Made by a program: the position numbers and the translations under genes. From an uncultured Pelagibacteraceae bacterium (GTDB lineage: Bacteria > Pseudomonadota > Alphaproteobacteria > Pelagibacterales > Pelagibacteraceae), in the NCBI GenBank assembly GCA_902611145.1, contig CACLYO010000003.1, positions 1 to 64,000 on the forward strand: a stretch of DNA of 64,000 nt. Direction: 5' to 3'. The notes beneath the pieces were generated by a model. The model ran no database searches, had not been told where the DNA came from, and saw only the letters and a program-made list of their open reading frames with translations. Of this stretch, positions 45,851 to 55,316 are shown in pieces; position 1 is the first letter of the stretch; each line of letters opens with the position of its first letter.

Positions 45851-46798
45851 TTATTTAGTAAAAGCTTGCCAAACACTCTTGTTATCAGCTAACCATTTTT
45901 TAGCTGCATCTTCGTGAGTCATTTTGTCAACGTCAACTAAAGCTGCCATTGCACCAATTTGACTTGTAGAGAATGACATTTTTTTGAACATTGCAGCTGC
46001 TTTTGGATGAGTTTTTGGAAAATCAGCGTTAACTGCTTTTTTCAAATAACCATCTGGCGAACCACATTTACCGTCTCCGCCATCTTCTGGTCTACAACCA
46101 GCTGTGTATGGAGGGAAGTCTATAAATGTAAAACCAGCACCATCTGTAAAGTTTGGTGTCCAGTTAAAGATGATAGTTCCTCTTCCTTCTTTTTTAGCTG
46201 CTGCTAATTCTGCCCAAAGTGCATCTGCACTTCCTGCAAATTTAACCCACCAAAGTTTTCCTAATCCTAAAGCGTCAACTCTCTGAGGAATTAAGTCACC
46301 GTGCCAAGTTTGTGGACCTTCCAACATTCTTCCTTTTCCATCTGGTGAATCAGGTGTTGTAAAGTTTTTAGCACAGTCTGGATTTTTTAAAGCTGTCCAG
46401 TCTGGTAGACCTGGGCATAAACCTTTTTCAGCAACCCAATTTGGATATCCCATATCCTCAAGAGTTCTTGCTTCATGATCACCCCAGTCAAGCAAACCAC
46501 CTTTATCTAATGCAGTTGTAAATGATTTACCAAAAGCAGATTCCCATACCTCATGAGATATAGTTACGTCACCAATTCTTATTGATTCATAAACTGCTTG
46601 AGAGTCAGCGTTTACATATTTTACATTATTACCCATGCTTTCCATTATTCCACCTATAACGTAAGCCATTACAATCTGGCTTGACCAGTTATGTGTTGGG
46701 ATAACAATAGGCTTCTTACTATCCGCTGAATTAGCTATTCCAGTAAATGAAACTACTGAAATAATCATAGCAGATAAAAGAGATATTATTTTTCTCAT
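45851..46798 (-). CDS. tmoX: TMAO/glycine betaine ABC transporter substrate-binding protein
   Basis: 315 residues. Signal peptide about 1-24 ('VVSFTGIANSAD'). The mature protein is an OpuAC-type binding protein: 'VIPTHNWSSQIVMAYVIGGI', 'SIRIGDVTISHEVWESAF', 'GPQTWHGDLIPQRVDALGLG', and several Trp residues for a cation-pi site. Its position, divergent from tdm and near tmm, suggests TMAO as ligand (TmoX); betaine or choline remain possible. A ggggaaaa SD precedes the ATG, and a terminator follows the gene. The permease and ATPase genes lie 1.5-5 kb downstream. Confidence 0.82.
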   Translation of the reverse strand: MRKIISLLSAMIISVVSFTGIANSADSKKPIVIPTHNWSSQIVMAYVIGGIMESMGNNVKYVNADSQAVYESIRIGDVTISHEVWESAFGKSFTTALDKGGLLDWGDHEARTLEDMGYPNWVAEKGLCPGLPDWTALKNPDCAKNFTTPDSPDGKGRMLEGPQTWHGDLIPQRVDALGLGKLWWVKFAGSADALWAELAAAKKEGRGTIIFNWTPNFTDGAGFTFIDFPPYTAGCRPEDGGDGKCGSPDGYLKKAVNADFPKTHPKAAAMFKKMSFSTSQIGAMAALVDVDKMTHEDAAKKWLADNKSVWQAFTK

Positions 46799-46919
46799 AT
46801 TTTTCCCCTTTCTTAATATATTAAGTTCCTAAGTATGTGCTTAAGTAAAATTATAGTCAACTAGAACATATTTATATAATATATTATGTAGAAAATAGTA
46901 TCGTTCAAAATGAGGAAAC
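46799..46919. promoter_or_regulatory. Divergent promoter region between tmoX and tdm
   Basis: 121 bases serving both directions. A perfect 14-base palindrome CTTAATATATTAAG lies at 46812-46825, and related TTAAG/CTAAG/TTAAG words recur at 46821, 46829 and 46841. They may be operator sites, but the sequence is very AT-rich. A Shine-Dalgarno-like gagga precedes tdm, and cccctttc (SD on the minus strand) precedes tmoX. Confidence 0.45.
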
Positions 46920-49247
46920 ATGAGTGAAACTAGTTATAATGTAAAAGAACCAGGTTTAAATGTTTTGCCACCTGGGGTTGAAAGATATGTTGTAAATGGT
47001 GGCGGTATTAATGTACTTCAAGTTTTACCAGAAGATAAAATAGAGATCATAAATGATGAAGGTAAACAAATTTGCGAAATTATTGTTTTTAATTCAAAAG
47101 GAAAAAACGATTTATCAATTCTAAATTTAAAAGAAAATTCAAATGGAGACTATTTAAAAAAAGCAATTAATAATGATGAAAAAATTTTAAATTTATTTAA
47201 AAAAAAAAATCTTGAATTAAATAAATCTAAATCCTCAATTATATTTAACGAGGATTGTCCAATGGGTGAAAAAATAATCATAAAATCAAAGGATGAATGT
47301 ATCGTTATGATTGCTTCCCCAGGAGCTAAAATGAATGTCCATAATCAAAATCCCCCAACAAGTTTAACTATTTTTTTACATAGAGCTAAATTTGAAATAA
47401 AAAAAGAACAATATGTCTTGCCTGAGCCTCTTTATGATCCTAATTCAGAAAAATTTATTAAAAGAATGACTGCTGAAACTTACGATGTAAAAGAAGGAGA
47501 ATATATACAAATTATTGACACAAGTGGAAGACAGTGTTCAGATTTTTTAGCCTTTGATAAAAAAAAACTTGATAAAGGTATAGAAAGCATAATTGATCCT
47601 ACTGCAACAAGAACATTTATGGGAGCTGCTTATCCTATGCCTGGTTTATTTTCTAAATTCTTTGATGCAAACCACGATCCTGTAATTGAAGTAGTAAGAG
47701 ATACAGTTGGAAGACATGATACTTTTAATTACGCGTGTACTGCAAAATATTATGAAGATATGGGGTATTTTGGTCATATAAATTGTTCTACAAACTTTAA
47801 TGGTGTCCTGAAAAAATATGACGTAAAACCAAGAAAAGGCTGGATAGCAATTAATCTTTTTTTTAATACAGCAATTGATGCAAACAATGTTGCTTCTTTT
47901 GATGAGCCTTGGTCTAGGCCTGGAGATTATGTGCTATTTAGAGCTTTAAAAGATTTAACATGCGCTTCTTCGGCATGCCCTTGTGATGTAGATCCTGCAA
48001 ATGGATGGAATCCAACGGATATTTTTGTTAGAACTTATTCTAAACATAAAAAAATTTCTAAAGGAGTGGCATTTAGAGTGAATACAAGTTCGGAACCAAA
48101 AATTACTCAAGAAACTGGCTTTCATGCAAAGACTTCTAAGTTAACTAAAAATTTTATTAATTATAATGGATATTGGCTAGCAAATAATTATACAAAGTAT
48201 GGTGCAGTTAAAGAATACACTTCATGCAGAGAAAGTGCGATTGTTACAGATTTATCTCCACTTAGAAAATTTGAAATTTTAGGTCCAGATGCCGAAAATT
48301 TAATGCAATACACACTTACACGTAATGTAAAAAAATTATCTACAGGTCAAGTTGTTTACTCTGCAATGTGTTACGAAAATGGCTGTATGATTGACGATGG
48401 TACGTTAATGAAATTTGGACAAGATAATTTTAGATGGATCGGCGGACAAGAATATGGTGGTGAATGGCTTAAAGAACAAGCAAAAAAGAAAAATTTTAAA
48501 GTTTGGGTAAAATCTTCTACCGATCAAATTCATAATATTGCTGTTCAAGGACCAAACAGTAGGAAAATTTTAGAAAAATTTGTTTGGACACCTGATACTC
48601 AACCATCAATTAAAGATTTACAATGGTTTAGATTAACAATTGGTAGAATTGATAGTGTTACCGGTACTCCAATTATGGTTTCGAGAACGGGATATACAGG
48701 AGAACTAGGTTTTGAAATTTGGTGTCATCCAAAAGATGCTTCGATTGTTTGGGATAAAGTTTGGGAGTCTGGTAAAGAGTTTAATATTTCACCACTTGGT
48801 TTAGAGGCTTTAGATATGGTTCGTACAGAGGCGGGATTAATATTTTATGGTTATGAATTTGATGATAAAACAGACCCATTCGAAGCAGGAATAGGATTTA
48901 CAGTGCCTCTTAAAACAAAAGAAGATAATTTTGTTGGTAAAGAAGAATTAATAAAGCGAAAAAACAGTCCTCAAAAGAAACTAGTTGGACTCGAGTTAGT
49001 TGGTCATGAGCCAGCAGTAAATGGTAATACAGTTCATATTGGCAGAGGTCAGGTTGGTATAATAACTAGTGCAATGTTATCTAAAATCTTAAATAAAAAT
49101 ATTGCTCTTTGTAGAATAGATGTTAAGCATTCAGAAATGGGTACAAATGTAGAAGTTGGAAAAATTGATGGGCATCAAAAAAGAATTCCTGCAAAAATTG
49201 TTCCATTTCCATTTTATGACCCAGAGAAGAAAAAGGTAAGGTCGTAA
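46920..49247 (+). CDS. tdm: Trimethylamine N-oxide demethylase (DUF1989 plus GcvT)
   Basis: 775 residues in the two-part layout recalled for Tdm: an N-terminal DUF1989 (urea-carboxylase-associated) region of about 400 residues and a C-terminal GcvT fold. DUF1989 signs are 'YDVKEGEYIQIIDTSGRQCS', 'NYACTAKYYEDMGYFGHINC' and a Cys cluster C348/C353/C355 ('LTCASSACPCDVDPANGWNP') that could bind metal. The GcvT part has 'LSPLRKFEILGPDAENLMQY' and 'SRTGYTGELGFEIWC'. Tdm splits TMAO to dimethylamine and formaldehyde, with THF capture by the second domain. The next gene starts directly after its stop. Confidence 0.9.
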   Translation: MSETSYNVKEPGLNVLPPGVERYVVNGGGINVLQVLPEDKIEIINDEGKQICEIIVFNSKGKNDLSILNLKENSNGDYLKKAINNDEKILNLFKKKNLELNKSKSSIIFNEDCPMGEKIIIKSKDECIVMIASPGAKMNVHNQNPPTSLTIFLHRAKFEIKKEQYVLPEPLYDPNSEKFIKRMTAETYDVKEGEYIQIIDTSGRQCSDFLAFDKKKLDKGIESIIDPTATRTFMGAAYPMPGLFSKFFDANHDPVIEVVRDTVGRHDTFNYACTAKYYEDMGYFGHINCSTNFNGVLKKYDVKPRKGWIAINLFFNTAIDANNVASFDEPWSRPGDYVLFRALKDLTCASSACPCDVDPANGWNPTDIFVRTYSKHKKISKGVAFRVNTSSEPKITQETGFHAKTSKLTKNFINYNGYWLANNYTKYGAVKEYTSCRESAIVTDLSPLRKFEILGPDAENLMQYTLTRNVKKLSTGQVVYSAMCYENGCMIDDGTLMKFGQDNFRWIGGQEYGGEWLKEQAKKKNFKVWVKSSTDQIHNIAVQGPNSRKILEKFVWTPDTQPSIKDLQWFRLTIGRIDSVTGTPIMVSRTGYTGELGFEIWCHPKDASIVWDKVWESGKEFNISPLGLEALDMVRTEAGLIFYGYEFDDKTDPFEAGIGFTVPLKTKEDNFVGKEELIKRKNSPQKKLVGLELVGHEPAVNGNTVHIGRGQVGIITSAMLSKILNKNIALCRIDVKHSEMGTNVEVGKIDGHQKRIPAKIVPFPFYDPEKKKVRS

Positions 49248-50573
49248 ATGTCATTTCCTAAAAAAGCAAAAGTGGTAATAGTTGGTGGAGGAATTCACGG
49301 ACTAAGTACTGCATGGAAACTTTCTGAGACATATAAAAATCCAGGAGATATCATAGTTTTAGATAAAGAAGATACAGCAGCTGGCGCTAGTGGAATTGCT
49401 TGTGGTGTCGTAAGAAATAATTATTTTCAGCCAGCTATGAGAGAATTAATGGCCCATTCTGTTTCAGTTTGGGAAAGTGATCCAAAAGCATGGAAATATA
49501 ATGCTGTAGGATATCTTCAGATATCACCTGAAGTTATGCACGAGGATGTTGCATCAATTTATGAACAGCAAAAAGCAATTGGTTATGAGTCAGAATTTAT
49601 CGAGGGTGAGAAAGATTGTACAAAATATATGAAGGGCATGTTCGATGATTGGCAAGCCCAAGGAATCACTTCTGTACTTCATGAAAAAAAAGGTGGTTAT
49701 GCGTTTAATAAAGATTCTATTAAAGCGCTTGAAAAAAAATCATTAAACAATGGAGTTAATGTTGTTAAAGGAGTAAAAGTTACTGGATTTAAAAGAGGCA
49801 GTAACAGTAAAGCAGTAACAGGTGTAGAAACTGACAAAGGCATAATTGATTGTGAACAAGTTGTTGTTGGTGCTGGTCCATGGGTAAGAGATTTTTGGAA
49901 CATGTTGGAGCTCCCAAAGACTGCAAAAATTAAAGGGCAAGATGGAAAAATTCATGAAACTGAAATGTGGAAATACTGGATGCTTCAAGAAGGAATTATT
50001 GGAGTAGAACCTGATTTTTTAAAAACAAATGATGGCAATCAACCTCCAGTTATACATGTAGATTCTACAGCTCCATTATATTCCGATACAACAAAAAAAT
50101 TAATTACAGATAAAATTTGGGGAATTTATTATAAACCTGACATAGAAGGTTTGGGAGTTCAAGGTGGTACATCTCCATACATAGTTGATAAACATTTTGA
50201 TGAAGTAAATGTAGATCCTTATGGAATAAAATCACCTGAATATCAAACCACTGAAGCATTTAATGAGATGTGGTGTTCTGCATTAGCTCATTGTCAAAAA
50301 AGATTTGAAGGCAAATCTCACTTATATAGAAAAGGTCCATCAGGTGGATTGGGTTGTTTTACTCCAGATTCATTTCCAGTGTTTGATCGATTTTGTGAAA
50401 ATGTTTATTTTATCGCCGACTCTAATCATGGCTACAAAATGATTGGTGTTGGAGAATTAGTAGCTGACGAATTATTAGGTAAAGAAAGAGATTTATTAAA
50501 ACCTTTTAGATTCAACCGATACGAGAAAGGTGAACTACACCCCGCTTCGAGCAGTCCATTTCCGTGGAGTTAA
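49248..50573 (+). CDS. DAO-type FAD-dependent oxidoreductase beside tdm
   Basis: 441 residues. 'VVIVGGGIHGLSTAWKLSET' binds FAD, then 'AAGASGIACGVVRNNYFQPA', 'VVVGAGPWVRDFW' and 'SNHGYKMIGVGELVADELLG' follow the SoxB/DadA pattern. Family members oxidise secondary or tertiary amines, often N-methyl amino acids. The start codon abuts the tdm stop, and methylamine-using genes follow, so dimethylamine or a related amine is a reasonable substrate: no classical dimethylamine monooxygenase genes are visible in the window. The substrate is inferred from position only; an N-methylated amino acid is the main alternative. Confidence 0.82.
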   Translation: MSFPKKAKVVIVGGGIHGLSTAWKLSETYKNPGDIIVLDKEDTAAGASGIACGVVRNNYFQPAMRELMAHSVSVWESDPKAWKYNAVGYLQISPEVMHEDVASIYEQQKAIGYESEFIEGEKDCTKYMKGMFDDWQAQGITSVLHEKKGGYAFNKDSIKALEKKSLNNGVNVVKGVKVTGFKRGSNSKAVTGVETDKGIIDCEQVVVGAGPWVRDFWNMLELPKTAKIKGQDGKIHETEMWKYWMLQEGIIGVEPDFLKTNDGNQPPVIHVDSTAPLYSDTTKKLITDKIWGIYYKPDIEGLGVQGGTSPYIVDKHFDEVNVDPYGIKSPEYQTTEAFNEMWCSALAHCQKRFEGKSHLYRKGPSGGLGCFTPDSFPVFDRFCENVYFIADSNHGYKMIGVGELVADELLGKERDLLKPFRFNRYEKGELHPASSSPFPWS

Positions 50574-50642
50574 ACTTACGTTGTAGACACTAATTAAATT
50601 ATCAGCTAACTTTTATTTTATAAAAAATTTTAAAGGGGAAAC

Positions 50643-52112
50643 ATGACTGATCTAGAAAAACATGTAAATAAAACAGGTAGAGACAAACTTGTAAAAAAAG
50701 TTAGAGAAAAAATTAACGAATTAGGAATTACGTACATTTATTACCAATTTATATCTGTAACAGGACGTGTTGTTGGTAAAGGAATTCCCGCAGACCATTG
50801 GGAAAGAACAGCAGAAAAAGGATTTCAATTGGTTTATGGATCTACCGCCAACTTATTTGTAGACAGACACAAAAATTATATCGGTTACGGTCCTGAAGCT
50901 ATGGAACTTGTTGGTATACCTGACCCTGAAACTTTCTGTCAATTACCTTGGGACAAAAGAATTGGAAGAGTTTTTGTTACATGTTTTAGAAATAGAGAAG
51001 AAAGACAAAATCCAGGTGGACATTTAACTTCTGATTGCAGAGGTAATTTGAGAATTTTTATGGATGAATTTGAGAAAAAACATGGTCTAGAATTAAGAGT
51101 TGGAACAGAACCTGAAATGATGTGGTTGACAAAAAATCCTGACGGAACCCCTACTGGAGCAGGTTTTTCTAAACCATACTGTTATCACATTGATCAATTT
51201 GAGTCATTGAGACCTGTTTTTATGAAAGTGATTGAATACGCTTCAGCCATGGGTTTAGACATGATCCAAGGTGACCATGAAGATGCTCCTGGACAATTAG
51301 AATTAAACTGGACATACGATAATGTTTTAAGAAACGCTGATAGACTTTCTACTTACAGACAAATTTGTGCTCAAGTAGCAAGAGAACATAATTTAATAGC
51401 ATGCTTTATGACAAAACCGTTTATGGGTGTATCTGCAAGTGGTTGTCATACGAACATGTCTCTATGGAAAGGTGGAAAAGTTGTAACAAACAAATTAGGT
51501 AATAAAAAATTACCTGGAGTAGAGGAAGTATTTGGTTATGTGCAAGGAGGCACAAATACTTTTATGCCTGATACTAAAGATATGCAACTACCAGGTAAAG
51601 TTGGTTTACAGTCCATTGCAGGAATAATGGAACACTTGCCTGCTTTAACTGCTTTAGGATCTTCAACAGTCAATTCTTACAGAAGACTTTGGGATCAAGG
51701 TTTCTGGGCTCCAGTTTATGCTGATTGGGGATATCAAAACAGAACTTGTGGTTTAAGAGTGTCAGCTCCTGGAAGATTTGAGTATAGATCGGTTGACTCA
51801 ATGCACAATCCGTATCTACTGGGTGCAGCTTTATTAAAAGCTTGTGACCACGGTATTTCAAAAAATCTAAAACCATCTAAGCCTGAATCTAGAAGTATGT
51901 ATGAAGCTAAAAAAGCTGGTAAAGATGTCAAAAAACTTCCATTAAGTTTAGGAGAAGCTCTGGATAGACTAGCTGAAGACGAAGTAATTAAATCAGCTAT
52001 GCCTGATGAAATGTATAAAGTATTCCACTGGTATAAAAATGATGAATGGGAAAAATTCTTAGGTGCGACTACCCAATGGGATCTGGATACTTATTTAGAT
52101 TGTCTACCATAG
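50643..52112 (+). CDS. glnT: Glutamine synthetase-like ligase (GlnT type)
   Basis: 489 residues with the GS fold. 'LRVGTEPEMMWLTKNPDG' and 'IQGDHEDAPGQLELNWTYDN' carry metal ligands, 'SASGCHTNMSLWKGGK' is the ATP region, and 'STVNSYRRLWDQGFWAPVYA' and 'GRFEYRSVDSMHNPYLLGAA' complete it. It is longer than, and different from, the GmaS at 57744-59069, and is followed by a glxB-C-D/mgsA-B-C set as in rhizobial glnT clusters by recall. It would join ammonia or an amine to glutamate. It has an aaaggggaa SD. Confidence 0.85.
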   Translation: MTDLEKHVNKTGRDKLVKKVREKINELGITYIYYQFISVTGRVVGKGIPADHWERTAEKGFQLVYGSTANLFVDRHKNYIGYGPEAMELVGIPDPETFCQLPWDKRIGRVFVTCFRNREERQNPGGHLTSDCRGNLRIFMDEFEKKHGLELRVGTEPEMMWLTKNPDGTPTGAGFSKPYCYHIDQFESLRPVFMKVIEYASAMGLDMIQGDHEDAPGQLELNWTYDNVLRNADRLSTYRQICAQVAREHNLIACFMTKPFMGVSASGCHTNMSLWKGGKVVTNKLGNKKLPGVEEVFGYVQGGTNTFMPDTKDMQLPGKVGLQSIAGIMEHLPALTALGSSTVNSYRRLWDQGFWAPVYADWGYQNRTCGLRVSAPGRFEYRSVDSMHNPYLLGAALLKACDHGISKNLKPSKPESRSMYEAKKAGKDVKKLPLSLGEALDRLAEDEVIKSAMPDEMYKVFHWYKNDEWEKFLGATTQWDLDTYLDCLP

Positions 52113-52136
52113 TAGTTATTTAATAAAGGAAAAAAT

Positions 52137-53078
52137 ATGTGTGGAATAGCTGGACTTATACATAGAGGAAAAACTTCAAACGTTGGTGAAGAATTACAAA
52201 ATATGCTTCAAGCATTAAAGCATAGAGGACCTGACTCAACTGGATATGCTCTTTATGCAAATAACGATGGTCAAAACTTTATATTAAGATTTAAAGTGGG
52301 TGAGAATGTTGGAGAAGGTAGTACATCTGTGAATGAAGATGAAAGCGTTTACGACGAAAGAAAAAAAATTGTAGATAAAAAACTTGCAGATTTAGGTGCT
52401 CCTATTATTAAAGAAGAAAAATTAACTCCCTATTCCTATAGATATGAAATTCAATATGGCAAAGATCTAATGTGGTTTTCAAAAGCAATTGAAAGTATTG
52501 AAAATGTTGAAATACTTTCTATTGGAAAATCTCTTGAACTTATAAAAGATCTTGGTGACGCTACTGCTGTATCAGAAAGATATGAATTAAATAAAATACA
52601 AGGAACTCATGGAATAGGCCACGCAAGAATGGCAACTGAATCTGGAGTGGACATTAAGTCAGCCCACCCTTTTTGGGGTTATCCTTTTGCAGATGTTTCT
52701 GTGGTTCATAACGGTCAATTAACAAATTATTGGAACAACAGAAGAGCACTTGAAAATAAAGGAATGCGTTTTATGTCTGAATGTGACTCAGAATTAATTG
52801 CAGTTTTTCTTGCTGAAAAAATGAGAAATGGTGCAACTTTAGAAGAAGGAATGAGGGAGTCGCTTAAGGGGCTTGATGGTGTTTTTACTTACTTTGTTGC
52901 AACAAAAGATTCTTTGGGAATGGCTAAAGATACTATGGCTGCAAAACCATTGGTATTATACGAGTCAGATGATTTAGTTGCAATGGGATCAGAAGAAATT
53001 GCTATTAGGTCTATACTTCCGCAAGAGATAGATACATATGATCCTTTTGATGGAGAGGTAAAAGTATGGCAAACTTAA
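52137..53078 (+). CDS. mgsA: N-methylglutamate synthase subunit A (class II amidotransferase)
   Basis: 313 residues. The N-terminal 'MCGIAGLIHRG' gives the Cys2 nucleophile of class II (Ntn) amidotransferases, with 'HRGPDSTGYALY', 'GTHGIGHARMATESGVDIKS' and 'VVHNGQLTNYWNNRRALENK' for glutamine binding. It corresponds to the N-terminal domain of glutamate synthase, split as in GlxB/MgsA. In N-methylglutamate synthase it would release methylamine from gamma-glutamylmethylamide. It overlaps mgsB by 13 bases. Confidence 0.88.
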   Translation: MCGIAGLIHRGKTSNVGEELQNMLQALKHRGPDSTGYALYANNDGQNFILRFKVGENVGEGSTSVNEDESVYDERKKIVDKKLADLGAPIIKEEKLTPYSYRYEIQYGKDLMWFSKAIESIENVEILSIGKSLELIKDLGDATAVSERYELNKIQGTHGIGHARMATESGVDIKSAHPFWGYPFADVSVVHNGQLTNYWNNRRALENKGMRFMSECDSELIAVFLAEKMRNGATLEEGMRESLKGLDGVFTYFVATKDSLGMAKDTMAAKPLVLYESDDLVAMGSEEIAIRSILPQEIDTYDPFDGEVKVWQT

Positions 53079-53920
53079 AAACGAGTGAAAAAAAAACAAA
53101 AGCCCAGTCAATGGGTATGCACACTGAAACTTTAACTGGAAAAACTCAACAAAAATTTTTTAATCCAGATGAAGCTGAAAATTTTTATTACTGGGGCACT
53201 TATGATGTAGACTTTAATAAAAGAACTGACCTCGATGTTCAAAATATGGATTGTAAGGAAGCAAATAAAAAAATTGATGAATTGATGAGCGAAGGTTATG
53301 GAACTATAGTAATTAAAAATCCACAAGGAAAACATAGTTTAGGTGTTGGGGTACTTAACAAACTTAATTTAATTTTTGAAGGAAGTTTAGGTTATTTTGG
53401 TGTTGGCTCTATAGATGGGCCGATGGTAAGAGTTAATGGTCGTGTTGGTTGGTCTTGTGCAGAAAATATGATGGCTGGTAAAGTTGTTATAGAAAAAAAT
53501 GCTGGCTCTTGTTTTGGTGCAGCTATTAGAGGTGGTGATTTAATTTGTAAAGGAAGTGTTGGTGCAAGAACTGGAATAGACCAAAAAGGTGGTTCAATAA
53601 TTGTTGGTGGAGATGCTGGTGCGTTTACGGGATTTATGATGCAAAGAGGAAGAATTGTTATTTTAGGTGATGTAGGAATTAACCTTGGAGACTCTATGTA
53701 TGATGGAACAATATATGTTGGAGGAAAAATCGGTTCATTTGGTAGTGATGCGGTAGAAGCTCCTATGACAAAAAATGACATAGACTGGTTAAATAGAAAA
53801 CTTAAAGTAGCTGAAATTGGTGAAAATTTTGATGTATCCAAAATGACTAAAGTGGTTGCTGGTAAAAAACTTTGGAATTACGATGCATTAGAACCTACTG
53901 AGAAAAAAGGAGCTATATAA
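53066..53920 (+). CDS. mgsB: N-methylglutamate synthase subunit B (GXGXG domain)
   Basis: 284 residues. The right-handed beta-helix repeats of the glutamate synthase C-terminal GXGXG domain are clear: 'GSLGYFGVGSIDGPMVRVNG', 'GAAIRGGDLICKGSVGARTG', 'GGDAGAFTGFMMQRGRIVIL' and 'GVNLGDSMYDGTIYVGGKIG' (second word as GINLGD in this protein). It is the structural/FMN-supporting subunit. It overlaps mgsA by 13 bases and mgsC by one (TAATG). Confidence 0.9.
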   Translation: MANLKTSEKKTKAQSMGMHTETLTGKTQQKFFNPDEAENFYYWGTYDVDFNKRTDLDVQNMDCKEANKKIDELMSEGYGTIVIKNPQGKHSLGVGVLNKLNLIFEGSLGYFGVGSIDGPMVRVNGRVGWSCAENMMAGKVVIEKNAGSCFGAAIRGGDLICKGSVGARTGIDQKGGSIIVGGDAGAFTGFMMQRGRIVILGDVGINLGDSMYDGTIYVGGKIGSFGSDAVEAPMTKNDIDWLNRKLKVAEIGENFDVSKMTKVVAGKKLWNYDALEPTEKKGAI

Positions 53921-55308
53921 TGGCAAAAAAGAAAAATGGAAAAGCTAACGGTCATTCGAATGGTAAAGGTGAGTTTGCAAAAAGAAATAAGAGTTTATTA
54001 GGATATAATTCCATTTTTACACCTGAAGTAATTGACGATATTCATATTAAAGCTCAACTAGGAAGATACAGAATGCGTGGAATGGCATTAATGAAAAAAA
54101 TTCCAACGTTTGACGATTTAGTTTTTTTACCAGGAACATTAACTAGATTTGTAATTGAAGGTTATAGAGAAAAGTGTGAAACAAAAACTATAATAGGTCC
54201 AGGATGCGAAAATCCGATAGAATTAGATATTCCAGTTTACATAACTGGTATGAGTTTTGGTGCTCTTTCTTATGAGGCTAAAACAGCTTTAGCAAGAGGT
54301 GCTACAATGGCTGGTAGCGCTACTTGTTCAGGAGAAGGTGGAATGATTCCTGATGAAAGAAGATATTCTGAAAAATGGTATTACCAATGTATTCAATCTA
54401 GATATGGATTTAATCCTCATCACGCACAACTAGCAGATGGAATAGAAGTATTTATAGGACAAGGACAAAAAGTAGGAATGGGAGGCCACTTAATGGGTCA
54501 AAAAGTTACTGACCAAGTAGCAGAAATGAGATCTTTACCAGCCGGAATTGACCAAAGATCACCTGCTAGACATCCTGACTGGTTAGGGCCAGACGATTTA
54601 TCTCTAAAAGTTAAAGAGCTTAGAGAATTAACTAAAAATAAAGTACCAATACAATTGAAACTAGGTGCGGCTAAAGTTTACGATGATGTTCGTATGGCTG
54701 CAAAATGTGAACCAGATTCAATTTACTTAGATGGAATGGAAGGATCAACTGGAGCAGGTCCTCACATTGCTGCGGCAAACACTGGTATTCCAGGAATTGC
54801 TGCTATTAGAGAAGCTAGAAGAGCTTTAGATGATGTGGGACAAACTGGAAAAGTAACACTTATTTATGCTGGAGGAGTTAGAGATGGTGCAGATATGGCA
54901 AAAGCTTTAGCTTTGGGTGCTGATGCTATTGCAATTGGAACAGGAGCAATGATTGCTCTTAATTGTAATAAAGAAATACCAGAATCTAATTTTGAAAAAG
55001 AGATGGGCGTTCCAGCTGGTCATTGTTATCACTGTCATACTGGTCGTTGTCCAGTTGGTGTTGCAACTCAAGATCCAAAATTAAGAAAAAGATTAAACCC
55101 TGATGATGCAGCATTAAGAGTATATAATTATTTACATACAATGACTTTAGAAGCACAATTATTAGCAAGAGCTTGTGGTAAAACAAATATCCACTCATTG
55201 GAACCAGAAGATTTAGCAGCATTAACTATGGAAGCATCTGCATTAGCAAAAGTTCCATTATCAGGAACAAATCATACTGTAGGAGTTGATGATTTTCATA
55301 AAATTTAA
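53920..55308 (+). CDS. mgsC: N-methylglutamate synthase subunit C (FMN domain)
   Basis: 462 residues, the FMN-binding synthase domain of glutamate synthase. 'IPVYITGMSFGALSYEAKTA', 'AGSATCSGEGGMIPDERRYS', 'VPIQLKLGAAKVYDDVRMAA', 'DSIYLDGMEGSTGAGPHIAA' and 'TLIYAGGVRDGADMAKALAL' are diagnostic. 'CYHCHTGRCPVGVATQDPKL' provides the cysteines of the iron-sulfur cluster. The Lys/Gly/Asn-rich first 25 residues are unusual. With MgsA and MgsB it makes N-methylglutamate from methylamine and 2-oxoglutarate; a plain glutamate-synthase-like role is the alternative. Confidence 0.9.
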   Translation: MAKKKNGKANGHSNGKGEFAKRNKSLLGYNSIFTPEVIDDIHIKAQLGRYRMRGMALMKKIPTFDDLVFLPGTLTRFVIEGYREKCETKTIIGPGCENPIELDIPVYITGMSFGALSYEAKTALARGATMAGSATCSGEGGMIPDERRYSEKWYYQCIQSRYGFNPHHAQLADGIEVFIGQGQKVGMGGHLMGQKVTDQVAEMRSLPAGIDQRSPARHPDWLGPDDLSLKVKELRELTKNKVPIQLKLGAAKVYDDVRMAAKCEPDSIYLDGMEGSTGAGPHIAAANTGIPGIAAIREARRALDDVGQTGKVTLIYAGGVRDGADMAKALALGADAIAIGTGAMIALNCNKEIPESNFEKEMGVPAGHCYHCHTGRCPVGVATQDPKLRKRLNPDDAALRVYNYLHTMTLEAQLLARACGKTNIHSLEPEDLAALTMEASALAKVPLSGTNHTVGVDDFHKI

Positions 55309-55316
55309 GATTAAAT

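Noticed and set aside
53392-53841. 149-codon open frame opposite mgsB
   Set aside because: It lies wholly inside a clearly conserved gene, is Pro/Ile-rich as expected from an antisense GXGXG repeat, and has no motif.
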